Assembly (NCBI GenBank): GCA_905250125.1
Contig: CAJNOL010000049.1
Coordinates: 1 to 64,000 of the forward strand
Reading direction: 5' to 3'
Source of the DNA: Rotaria sordida
Taxonomy: Eukaryota > Rotifera > Eurotatoria > Philodinida > Philodinidae
Length of the DNA stretch: 64,000 nt
The translations under genes and the position numbers were made by a program. The notes beneath the pieces are model-generated. The model was given only the letters and a program-made list of their open reading frames with translations, did not search any database and was not told the DNA's origin. Shown piece after piece: positions 1 through 10,300 of this stretch (position 1 is its first letter; each line of letters begins with the position of its first letter).

Positions 1-1299
1 TTTGTCGATAAATTTTTTTACCAATTGACAAATATCTGTTTTCTAATCATTTACGAAACTGAAATGTTTATAAATAGAATACATAAATATTACAAAATTT
101 TCAAAACAACAAAAAACAGTAGAATAACGAAAGAATAGTGAACTTAGTTATATTTAGAAACAAAAAAAAATGACGAATGAAAAGAAATGACAGATAAGAT
201 TAATAGATGAGTTAACTGACGAGTTATGCGTAAAATGATAAAAAAAAAAATGAGAAGGTTCGTGAGCCAGTAAACCATTACTCATTAGAAGCCTATTCAT
301 TGCACAAGCTATGAATCAATCAAATTGAATTAAAACATGTCAACCCGTCAACACCTCTGAAGAGATATGAACGATCAAGATCAAGTGGTGATGATTAAAT
401 ATTTAATGTGTATGCGCATTGTTAATAACATACGTACAGATGAAAGCTTTTATTGATGATGATTATAATTTTTATAGTTACGAATCTTCATCTTTTAAAA
501 AGAATATCTAGCAATATTAAAATGGTCAGATGATTATATATCAACTTATTTCGTTTATTCAATCGAAAAATTCTGCTTACATTAATCATTACCTTAGTAT
601 GTATATAATTCTATTCGAATAGATACATAAACAATTTGATTAACAATAAAAAGATAATTGTTATGAGAAAAAAAAAACATCGAAATTGACATTAAAATGT
701 ACGATGAACAGCAAAACCTAAGAGAATATCGATTTCGCTTGATCTATTAAATATGTCTTTAAATAAGACATTAGATATATATACAATGAATAATTGGTAA
801 ATGATGACAGATTGATTACAAGCTTTTGATTCCATTGACGTTCGACAGATATTAATTACATATTATAATATATGTCAATCATTGTATACATCAGCAGTTT
901 TTCGCTCTTTGTATTTAGATTTCAAATGATTTGATAATATGTATTGAGTATAATTGAAACAAAGTTATTTTTATCAAAATAATCAACATTAAAATTGATC
1001 AAACATAGTTTAGAATATTTTTTTTTGTTGGATTAACATGACTATTTCTGTTTTATTTAATCAATATTCATTTTTATATATTGAATAATTCGATTAAAAC
1101 GTTTAAAAAAATTTCTTCTATCCATACACACTGAACTTTTCACGCTTGAACTTTTTCGTTTTGATTTAATTCAGAGCATAACTCTACACTTCAATTGTGT
1201 CTTATTTCAATCAATAATTCACTCAACCGAAGCGAAACTAACGAACAATAGCGATATACTTTTAATGATCATTTTTATCGTTAGTAACCTTCAATAAAC
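1..1299. other. Non-coding left edge
   Basis: AT-rich sequence with no long open frame, no recognisable RNA gene and no clear repeat. Its right end is the upstream region of the small membrane-protein gene starting at 1300. Nothing else can be supported here. Confidence 0.6.
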
Positions 1300-1971
1300 A
1301 TGTCTCTCTTACTTATTTTTCTATTATTGTTGATACAATTATTACGCACTACTTGTAATAATTTATCATTCAATAATTCCAACTGTTCTTTATCATTTAT
1401 AATTCAAGCAAATTATCAAATAAATCAGATTCAAACTAAATTTCCAATTGAATTTACTGCTAATTATAATTTAACATGTAATATTCCAAATTTAAAAGCT
1501 TATTATCAAATAATACCTTTAGATCTTCTTGTTGTTGGTTCTTATGAAATTGAAAATATATCTATTAAATCGATGATTGAATTACATACAAAAAGATTTT
1601 ATTTTAATATAGATCAACCATCAACAATTCGATTATGTGTTTTATCATCTAATGATGATGATGATGATGACGATGATGATAATGATTATCAAATATGTCG
1701 ACAAATTCATATTGGTATTAATACTTTATATAACTTTTGGACTTTACCAATGAGAGTATTTTATATTCTTTTAATATCTACGATAGCTCCTTATCATATT
1801 TTATTTTTTCTACGAGAACTATGGCGTCGAGGTTGGAAAACACCGAAAATATCACGTCCAGTTATAAAACGACAATCAATTAGTGAAGCAAAACATGACA
1901 CATTTGAAAATGAGAAAGTTAATGAAGAAAATATGTCGGGTGATGAAGATGAAGATGAAGATGAAGAATAA
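1300..1971 (+). CDS. Orphan signal-peptide, single-pass membrane protein (223 aa)
   Basis: I do not recognise the family. Seen: a hydrophobic N-terminus (residues about 1-18) fitting a signal peptide, then an ectodomain of about 125 residues with several N-x-S/T glycosylation sequons and scattered cysteines. A run of nine aspartates encoded by GAT/GAC triplets lies near residue 120. One hydrophobic segment follows at about 146-168, then a basic stretch (WRRGWK) and an acidic tail ending in repeated Asp-Glu. The end of the ectodomain (residues about 105-136) has the spacing of a beta-sandwich strand ending in a YQIC-like motif, so a fibronectin-III-like fold is possible but unproven. The ATG is the first in frame, the stop is followed by AATAAA-like sequence, and no intron is needed. 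The 3' end faces that of troponin T 155 bp away. Topology would be type I (inference). Confidence 0.6.
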   Translation: MSLLLIFLLLLIQLLRTTCNNLSFNNSNCSLSFIIQANYQINQIQTKFPIEFTANYNLTCNIPNLKAYYQIIPLDLLVVGSYEIENISIKSMIELHTKRFYFNIDQPSTIRLCVLSSNDDDDDDDDDNDYQICRQIHIGINTLYNFWTLPMRVFYILLISTIAPYHILFFLRELWRRGWKTPKISRPVIKRQSISEAKHDTFENEKVNEENMSGDEDEDEDEE

Positions 1972-2126
1972 AATAAATAAAATCATAATTAATTTCATTG
2001 TTCTTTTTTTCTCTTTTCTTGTAAATATTTTTGTAAATATTAAATTTCAATAAAAATTTTATTTCAAGGTAAAAGATAAAAAGGTTATCTAATATAAGAG
2101 GGTATGATATTCATTCAGTTAAGTGT

Positions 2127-3298
2127 TTACTCTTCTTCTTCTTCTCCTTCTTCTGCTGCTGCTTCTTCATTTTGTTCTTCTTCTGGTGCAGGTTGTTCTT
2201 CAGCAGGTGGTTCTTCTTGTTCTGGTGCTTCGGTTTCTTCAGCAGATGGAGGAGGCTGAAAAATAAAAATATCAAATTATAAAATAAAATATTAATTTAG
2301 AGTTTGATTTACTAATTCTTCATTTTTTGTAGATGCACGTTTAGTTTTTCGTGGTAAACCCTTATCAGCTGGAGGTGATTTATGTTTTATCTTAGCTTTT
2401 GGACGTTCGGGAACAAAGTCGTTTGATTTTTTTTCTGTAGCCCAAACATCACGACGATCTTTGAATGTACGACGATCAGTTACTAAATATAATTGTTTAT
2501 CACGTATTTTTTTTTTATTGTTTGAAAAAAAATTAATTAATTACTTACGACGTTCATATCGACTAAAAAGTGATACTTTTGCCTAAAAGAAAATTACAAA
2601 AAAAATTTTAAAAAAAGTTAAAATTCAATAACAAACCGGTGCTTGTGCTGTTATATCATTAACACCAGAAAAACTAAAATTGATGAAGGAGAAGTTTTTT
2701 TTTCTGCTGATAATGATAAATAAATACTTACAGACCACCTCCAAGACCAGTATGCACGATATTTGATTTACGTGTTTTAGCTTTTCTAAAATAGATCTAA
2801 TAATTTTAGAAAATATAATAGATATTATTTCATTACCCTTTTTCAATTTGACGAGCACGTTCACCTAATTCGACCATCTAAAATACATATCATTTAATTA
2901 TTATAAATATATAGTTTTCTAACTAACATCATATTTTTGTCGTTCAAATCGTTCGCTTAATTCGTAAATAGCACCATGTAACTGTTGAAGAAGATTATGA
3001 AATTGTTTTGCCTTTTATTAAAATTAAAAAAAATTATTGTTATTATTATTATTATTATTATTGTTATTATTATTTATGACAAGAAAAACCTTTTCAATAA
3101 GATCTTCTTTTGTTTTGCCATCAAGATCTAATGCTGGTACACGTTGTGAAAGTATGGATCGTTTCTCTCTTTCTAATTGTTCAGGAGATTTTTGTAAATC
3201 TTCCTTTGCTTTAAGTACATTACTAAAAGCTGAGCCACTTGCCACTGAGAATGAACATATTATTTATAATAAATATTGTAATCTGTAATATACTTACT
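2127..3298 (-). CDS. TNNT: Troponin T, short N-terminus
   Basis: Thin-filament troponin subunit that anchors troponin I/C to tropomyosin in muscle. Coding exons, 5' to 3': 3298, 3090-3244, 3011-2928, 2877-2837, 2785-2732, 2673-2637, 2582-2549, 2482-2313 and 2255-2127, totalling 705 nt (234 aa). Recognition: the segment from the LEREK motif through DLDGKTKEDLIEKAKQF to ERFERQKYD matches the conserved TnT core coiled coil (compare vertebrate DKAKELW...LKRQKYE). The downstream SRYERLTDRRTFKDRR block matches the SKYERR-type motif of invertebrate TnT. The C-terminus is a long Glu/Pro/Ala acidic tail, as in many invertebrate TnTs. Odd points: the ATG is split by an intron (A at 3298, TG at 3244) with an in-frame stop just upstream, and the protein lacks the long N-terminal tropomyosin-binding extension. 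The donor after the first large exon is weak (GTTTTT). An alternative upstream start for a longer isoform cannot be excluded. Confidence 0.87.
3033..3075. repeat. ATT microsatellite in a troponin T intron
   Basis: An almost pure (ATT)n tract inside the intron between troponin T exons 3090-3244 and 2928-3011. Translated from the exon on the minus strand it would read as poly-Asn. Splicing at the AAG|GT donor removes it. Confidence 0.8.
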
Positions 3299-3782
3299 AT
3301 TCTCAAAGGTCTATTATTGCAACGAGAAAAAGAGTAGATGGTATTTATGATGAGAAGAGCATATTTGTAGATATTTCCTCTTTTTTATAGATAGGGGGAG
3401 AAGAGAGCAGAAAGAAATCGATCAGATTTTTCTTTTGCCTTGTACAATAGACAACCTATAGAGAGTATGCAATAAAAATACAAACATATGTGCTGTTGTC
3501 CCATATTTCTTTCTTATTTGGAAAGTAAGAGACATATATACATATCAATATATTTATTCTGGAAAAAAAGCTGTTGTTCTATATCGAGCAACCAAAAAAA
3601 AAGTGCTGCATCACATCATAGTCGATGATGATGTGTGAGAATGATCAAATAGTGTACATAATAAATCTAAGATAGAGAGAAAAAACAGATAGAAAAACAA
3701 AAAAAAAGGAACAACATCTGTATTAACACTCGTGCGTTTTTCTTATGTACACTCTTGATATATATATATATTGATTCAAAAG
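3299..3782. other. Non-coding spacer upstream of troponin T
   Basis: AT-rich sequence between the troponin T 5' end and the stop of the next minus-strand gene, with A-rich and TA-rich tracts. It should hold the troponin T 5' untranslated exon and promoter, but no specific element is recognisable. Confidence 0.5.
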
Positions 3783-4352
3783 TTATTTTTTCTTATGTGA
3801 ATTTTGACGTTGTTCAAGTACTGTTTGAATATCACTTAGTTGCTGTTGTTGAATACTAGCATTTAAAGTATTTTGATGAGTCTTCTTTGATTTATTTATA
3901 ATAACATCAATATCTATGGTTTCGTCTATATTATGAGGAATTAATGCAGCATCACCATAACGTTTTGGAGCAGGAGCTTTTGGTAATTGTGGCACGGGAG
4001 CAATTATTATTGGTCTTGGAGGAGGTGTTGGTGTTGGTGATGGTACTGTCTTTTGAATTTGGACTAAAGGTGTTATAGGAGTCATTGTTTTAATAGGTGA
4101 AACTGGTACTTTTGATTCTGATGAATTAACAGTAGGATTAGATGTTTGTTGTTGTTGTTGTTGTTGTACAACTTGAGGAATTTCATTAACTAAAGGTTTT
4201 GAAACAAGAGGTGGTACAATAATACTCGATGTTGTTGGCTTATTAATATTTGTATTTTTTTCAGTACCATCATTCACATCTATAAATTCAAATGTTTGTT
4301 CGTTTGATAATACCGGATCATTGATTAATTCAAAATCATCAATATCAGTCAT
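3783..4352 (-). CDS. Orphan proline/glutamine-rich protein (189 aa)
   Basis: Single open exon with a good ATG context (CAAAATG) and no homology I recognise. Residues 1-30 are acidic (MTDIDDFELIND and FEFIDVND motifs). A Gln run lies near residue 65. Residues 80-130 are Pro/Thr-rich with PTPTPPPRP and PKAPAPKRYGD. The C-terminal third is predicted helical (IQQQQLSDIQTVLEQRQ) and ends in Lys residues. The composition suggests a disordered adaptor or regulatory protein; no signal peptide or membrane segment is seen. It lies between PHPT1 and troponin T on the same strand, with about 480 bp to the latter, so a separate transcription unit is likely. A 3' splice to further exons is possible, but I saw no convincing one. 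Confidence 0.55.
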   Translation of the reverse strand: MTDIDDFELINDPVLSNEQTFEFIDVNDGTEKNTNINKPTTSSIIVPPLVSKPLVNEIPQVVQQQQQQQTSNPTVNSSESKVPVSPIKTMTPITPLVQIQKTVPSPTPTPPPRPIIIAPVPQLPKAPAPKRYGDAALIPHNIDETIDIDVIINKSKKTHQNTLNASIQQQQLSDIQTVLEQRQNSHKKK

Positions 4353-4672
4353 TTTGATTGCGTTTTACAAATAGATGAAAGACGTTGAAAATGAAAGAAA
4401 AAATTTCTATTTGTTTTTTCCTTTAAATACTGTATGATTAGTGACAAAGTTATTTCACAACTACTATGCAAACCAACATTACACATTTGGAATATCAAAA
4501 TGGTTTCTTTTCTTTTTCAAGATATAATGTGACTCATATTATTGTAATATGATTTCTTAATTTAGTGCTCGAATAGTTATATTTTCTATCGCATGATTAA
4601 ATAAATTTTTTTTATAATAAAAAAACGTTTAACTATAAAACTACGTTATCAAAAAAATCATGTGAAAACATA
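4353..4672. other. Non-coding spacer
   Basis: AT-rich spacer between the 3' end of the first PHPT1 copy and the ATG of the proline-rich orphan. No feature recognised. Confidence 0.5.
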
Positions 4673-5129
4673 TTAGTTTTTAGCATTTGAATCAGTTGGA
4701 CCAAGTGCAATGGTAAAATCAGGATATTTTTCTTGAAGAATTGTTTTTGCTCTTCTATGGTCAGCAGGACCGTATACCTTAATATAGGAATAAAAATAAT
4801 AAATGAAATTTATTGTTGAATTTTTTTAAATACTTGTGATTGATCAAAGAGATTAATTTTTTTCTGTTCAAAATCAACTTGTATTTTTCCACCACCTAAT
4901 ATGTATAAATCATTTAATGGTCCACCAGCTTCATCTTGAAGTTTTTTAAATATTTTTTCTGAAAAATTTTAATAAAATGAAAGAAAATATTTCTATAAAT
5001 TTTGAAATTACCATGATAATCAGCTGTTGGATCAGCACGAATTAAATATTTTTGACCAAGTTGTGCAAGAATATATTTGAATTTGCCTGATTTTGAACCA
5101 ATATTAACAATTGGAAGTATTTTATTCAT
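4673..5129 (-). CDS. PHPT1: 14-kDa phosphohistidine phosphatase, copy A
   Basis: Removes phosphate from phosphohistidine (Janus/Ocnus family) in the cytosol. Exons 5129-5012, 4958-4834 and 4777-4673 give 348 nt (115 aa; human PHPT1 is about 125). Seen: GKFKYIL near the N-terminus, the active-site ADYHEKIFKKL segment (the family's catalytic His sits in this YH-x-x-I/L-F/Y motif), the LGGGKI glycine loop, then KKINLF and YGPADH followed by EKYPDF, all family hallmarks. The first intron splits the codon right after the active-site His (CAT G|). The ATG used is the first in frame. It is a tandem paralogue of the gene at 6086-7122, with the same two intron positions and phases. Both copies keep the catalytic His, so both are probably active. 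Confidence 0.88.
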
Positions 5130-6085
5130 GATTATCTTCAACAAATAATAATCTTTTTTTTTTTAAATTTTAGTTCTTTAAAATATAATGAAAATATAAT
5201 CTGGTTTTAAATAGAAAAGTTTTATCAAACACAAAGGTCATTAGTTTCAAACAATCAAAAATGATTTAATTTAGACATTAGAAAAAAAAAAATTGTTTGT
5301 CTAAAAGGGCATTTATTAATGAACCAGCTGTTGTCGTATCACTAAGCAAGACCTTTAGATATTATACGCTCTCTTTTACATCGGATATGGATCCATAAGC
5401 TTAAGATCTATTATACAGTATTCATTGCCGAGCTCGATTCTTAAATAATCAAGTGTAGATCATATCTTGCAAAGAATTACTCAGTTAACAATTCAATCAA
5501 AGATATAGACCATGTAAATTTACATGTTCTACTTTAAAACAAGATTTGAGGATATTTTTATGTTGAATATATAAAGAATACTCAAAATTGCAAGTCTCAT
5601 GATGATTTAAGGTTATACGATTCATAACCATTATTTAATAACATATATCGGCATATACAGTGTTTTACCAGATGTTATGTGTGTTTAGTGAGCTTGACAA
5701 GCTAATATATATCCTATTTAACGTAGCATGCTATTCCTAATGGTTCTGTTTCTCATGAAAAACAAATCGATTCATTTCTACAGAACAATATATAAATCGA
5801 AACTTAAGATAATCTCATCAATAATATTTGTCGAGTGGAATACTACATTTGTAATATTTTAATTAATCATGTCATCTTACAATGTCTCAGATATGTTTAC
5901 AAATAATATGAAATACAAAAACAAAAGCATAGAATAAATCAATAGTCTAATTAACTAGTGCTTGTTTATTATTTGTATAAATATTTTCTCGAATTTCATA
6001 ATATAAAAAGTGATTCATGCACAAGAGATAAAATAATGAGCTAGATTAAAAGAAAATGCTTGTATATTTTCATTTGTTAACTGCT
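5130..6085. other. Non-coding spacer between PHPT1 copies
   Basis: About 950 bp of AT-rich DNA between the tandem paralogues. No third PHPT1 fragment, RNA gene or long open frame is visible. It should contain the promoter of copy A. Confidence 0.5.
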
Positions 6086-7122
6086 CTAATCAGCTGGTTT
6101 GTCAGTTGAAATATTAAAATCAGGATATTTTTCTTGAAGTATTGATTTCGCTTTGGCATGATCAGCAGCACCATATGACTAAATATACAAAAATAATTAT
6201 AGAGCAAATCCATGAATATTCAATCATTGTAAAAGGAAAAGTTTTTTTTTCATTAACTACTTGCTTCATGATGACTAAGTGAGAAATAATCAGAAAATAA
6301 CTTTGTCTGGAAAAAGTTATCAAATTTTACTGTCAATGGCCGAGATTGGGAGTGTTTTCTCGGAACACCTAATGAAGAATTACAATATTTTGATCTCATA
6401 TTTTGTCAATTAATAGTGAATCGCTAGACTAGAATAATCTGCAAAAGATTCTTCCTTTGATTAAAATTTAATTAAGATATGACTGTTTCAATACATAGGA
6501 TTTTTATCAAATTATAGAAAAAATGAAAAATTTCTGTGTATTAAAACATTTTGTATCTCAATCAAAAGAAGAATTCTTTGAAAATTGTCCGCGTCTATTG
6601 ATTTGCTACTAATAGATAAAATATGAGCTTAAAATATTGTAATTCTTCATTAGATATTCCGAGAAAACGCTCTCAATCTCGACAATTTCAATTGAAATTC
6701 GACAATCAACTAATTACTTCCCATCTAACTAGCATGAAAAAAAAGGTGACAAAAAAACACTTTTTCCCAAAAAGTGATTAGACACCTATCGATTTATCCT
6801 ATACTAATAAAAAAAAAATTACTTGAGAATCGCCGAATACATTGATTTGTTTTTTGTCGAAATCAGCTTGAATTTTTCCTCCTCCTAAAACTTTTAATTC
6901 ACTTGATGTTTTTTCTCCAACATCCTTTTTTAATTTATCAAAAATTTGATCTATCAACAAAAAAACCAAATATAATTAACTTAAAAAAAACACCAATTAG
7001 ACAATAGTACCATGATATTCCAAACTAGAATCACCACGAAGAATATATTTTTGTCCTTGTTGAACTAAAATATATTTAAATTTGCCTGATTTTGAACCAA
7101 TATCAACTGTATTTGAACTCAT
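6086..7122 (-). CDS. PHPT1: 14-kDa phosphohistidine phosphatase, copy B
   Basis: Second copy of the phosphohistidine phosphatase. Exons 7122-7011, 6950-6823 and 6178-6086 total 333 nt (110 aa). Key motifs: MSSNTVDIGSKSGKFKYIL, the catalytic segment LEYHDQIFDKLKKD, VLGGGKIQADF, KKQINVFG, SYGAADHAKAK and EKYPDFNI. Intron positions and phases match copy A, which shows duplication of a gene already containing introns. Intron 2 here is about 640 bp against 56 bp in copy A, and the extra length is largely a fold-back repeat. The gene ends about 960 bp from copy A and starts about 220 bp from the KIF3A stop codon, all on one strand. Confidence 0.9.
6262..6750. repeat. Long imperfect inverted repeat in PHPT1-B intron 2
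   Basis: The block at about 6340-6420 (CGAGATTGGGAGTG, then TAATGAAGAATTACAATATT) recurs in reverse complement at about 6600-6690 (AATATTGTAATTCTTCATTA, then CTCTCAATCTCG). Weaker complementarity extends on both sides, including CATGATGACTAAGTG against TCCCATCTAACTAGCATG. The whole folds into a hairpin of nearly 0.5 kb. No transposase frame is present. This fits a fold-back/MITE-like insertion that accounts for the long intron. Ends are approximate. Confidence 0.7.
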
Positions 7123-7344
7123 TATAAAAATTAATCTGAAATTTGTTATACAATAAATAAATGACTATACATCAAAACAAAAAAAAAGGAAACAAACAAA
7201 CGAGATATTATTATTTGATTTGTATTAAAAAAAAAAAAGATAAAATGGACGGATTAATTGAATATCAAAACAAAAAAGAAATCACATATTTAATGTCGTA
7301 CTGCTGTGGTTGGACGATCATCATTTGTTTCTTTTGGTGTTTTT

Positions 7345-10300
7345 CTAATTAAAATAAAAATAAAATGATCTATTCGAATTATTCATTTCTTTAATTTCAT
7401 ACTTTTTCTTTTCTTTAACGCTTTTTTTTTTCTTTCTATCCATAAAATCTCGCATAGCTTTTTCAGCACCTTTAGCTGTATATGCTAAATAGACATGAGT
7501 TAAATTTAAATCATCATTCTAAAGCAAAAAAAAAAAAATTATAAAATTTTTTCTTTTTTGTTTGTTGAAATTTTCAAATTCAATACTTGATCTTGTTTTG
7601 ATTTTTCTTTATTTTTAATATTATTTCCAGTATATGCAATTGATTTAAGACTCCATTCTCCAAATTGTTCATTCCATACAGCATTCTGTTGAATAAGTTT
7701 CTAAATAAATTCATAATTATTTATTTAAAATTTTTAAAAGACAAAAACAAAAAAATACATACGAGATATTCTTCAGGTATATAACTTCCAATAATAAATT
7801 CTTGTTTTTGTAATTCACGAAATGCTTGTGAATTAGCTTCAATTAATTCTGTACGTTTCTGAAGATTTTCATTTTCAAGATCTATTAACTATAGAAAATA
7901 AAAAAAAAAAAGAAATTTCATAAATTAAGAAAAAAACAAAAAAGGATTTTTTTCTTACTTCTCGTTTTGTTTCTTGATATTTTTTTCCGAAAATTTTTAA
8001 TTTTCTTGTTAAATCTTCAGCTTCTTCTTTTAATGTTGTATATTTTACTTGAACATCAAGTGTTTCAGCCTAAAGAATAATTATTGATTTAGACTGGCTT
8101 CCTTTTTTCAAATATATTTTATATTAAACCTCTTTTTGTTGAAGTTGTTTTCTTAATTGTTCTTCATTTTGCATACGTGCTTCTAATTCTCGTTCACTTT
8201 CTTCTAATAATTGTGCTTGTTTTTGAGCTTTATCAAGTAAATTTTCACCACCAACAATTAATTTTCGTTCTAATTGTCGAAGTTTTTGTTGAAGATCATC
8301 TTTTTCTTTACTATTATTGAATAATAAAAAGAAAAAAATTTGAACAATGAAAAATGAATTTTTTTTTCTTTTTGTTTTTTACATTGCTAGGAGTTCGTCT
8401 TGTTTTTCTAAAAGTGCTCGAGCAATTTTATCTCGTTCTTTTTGTGATTTTTCTGTATCATCTTGTAATTTTCTTCGTTCAATTTCAATTTCACGTTCAA
8501 TTTCTTCTTTACGTTCTTGACGAACACGTAATGGACGTTTACGTACAATACGTTGTCCATGTTCATCAATTTCACTTATATCAGAACCTGATCCTTCATC
8601 ACCATCACCACCACCTAATTAATATATGTAGAGAGAGAGAGAGAGAGATTAATTAATATGATTTAAAAAAAATAATAAACCTTCTTCAACTTGTTTACGT
8701 AAACGTTCAATTTCATTTTCTAAATTTCTTATCATAGCATCTTTAGGATCTTCATTAATACGTGCATGATTTTTGATATTTTTAGCTCGATTTGCATATC
8801 TAATAATTGAGAATGAAATTAAGATACAAAAATTGATAAATATTTTACCTGAGTGTACTTAAAGATTCCTCATAGTTGTAGTCAGCTGGACCAATGTTCG
8901 CAATCTAAATCAATGAAATATTTATGAAGAAATATAAAAAAATCGTTTTTTTCGTAGGAAATTCTTTGTAACTATTTTTAGATATATAGATATGGGCGAA
9001 AATGGAACATGATTTTCTATAAGGATTGTTTTTTTTTTGAACAATTTTTTCTCTTTAAACTAAGATAGATCATAAATAGTACTATGATAAAAAATTGACA
9101 TATCTCCATTTCAATTCGCTTGAATGGACTGATTTTATCTTAGTGCTATTTATGTCCCACACTGTATATGTAAAAATATCGACTCTTTCGGCTCATGCAC
9201 TTAATTAAAGTTAATTATCTAATTAGTTAATCAATTAACATGTAATTAATGAATTACTCTCTAACTTGAATAAATGGAAAAGTTCAAGAATTTCAGAATA
9301 GGCTCTACGTCTTAAACTATATCTATGAGGAAATTTTCAGAAGGATCAAACTTTAGAAAGCTGCTTCACAAAAATTGACTGTCTACAAGTCTACTTTTAT
9401 CCTCAGAATGAGACTTTTTGTTTTGCTATTATCTTGTGATCTTCGACAAGGATTTGTACAATTTAGAATTGACTTTTAAACTTCTCATTCAGTTTCAAAA
9501 AGATTTTTCGTTTCTATATTCGCATTCATTCACGTTGCTCACAACGAATAAACTTAATTTTTTTGAAAAAACAAACCTAAATATATTCAAGAATAATTTT
9601 GAGTAGAGATTTTATAGCTTGAATAGTTCTCCTTTTGTCTTTTTTTTTTGTACTATGTCGCTTACATTAAAATAAGCTGAAAGAGATGTTCAAGACCAGA
9701 GGTATAAACATTTTTTTATTTGTCAAAATCATGTCACTAATAAAATGAAATTGCTCATATGTAATTCAAGAGAGATGAAAAAATTTTTTGACAATATTAA
9801 CCACCCACCAATTTATCTATTAATCAATATGATAATGAAGAAAAATTTGACATAAATCTATTTAGATCTAGATTTATTGTTCTTATTACTTGGATTATCA
9901 GTAGGATATTTTTTTTTATAAATAAGTTCTCCTAAATAGAACTAATGTAGAAGAATATCTCGAGGCTGTAATGATGCATATTTACTCAGTAAATCAAATC
10001 TATATTTAGTTTTATTTTTATTATAATAAATGTATTAGATAAATGTCAGAGTATGTCATGAGCTCAAGAAATTTCAGTTTGAATTAATATTGAGCAAACA
10101 TCAAATCAAAACATCTAAGATCTAGCCAAAAGGATTTTTTTTACATGAGATCGTCTTTTCTATGTGACTACACATGATTTTACAATATCTATGAAATTTT
10201 TTTTTTCATTTTTGCTTTTAATTTTATTAGATATTTTTTTTTAAATATAAAAACTCTAGACAAACAACTAACCATTGCTGTTTTTGAATTTCCACCTAAT

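Noticed and set aside
3037..3288. Plus-strand frame beginning with poly-Leu
   Set aside because: Antisense to troponin T exon 2 and the ATT microsatellite; no independent coding signal.
3783..5129. Possibility that the proline-rich frame is an N-terminal exon of troponin T
   Set aside because: It ends in its own stop. An in-frame stop precedes the troponin ATG, and its sequence does not resemble troponin T N-termini.
8354..8656. Plus-strand frame rich in Phe/Val/His
   Set aside because: Antisense to the KIF3A coiled-coil exon at 8383-8614.
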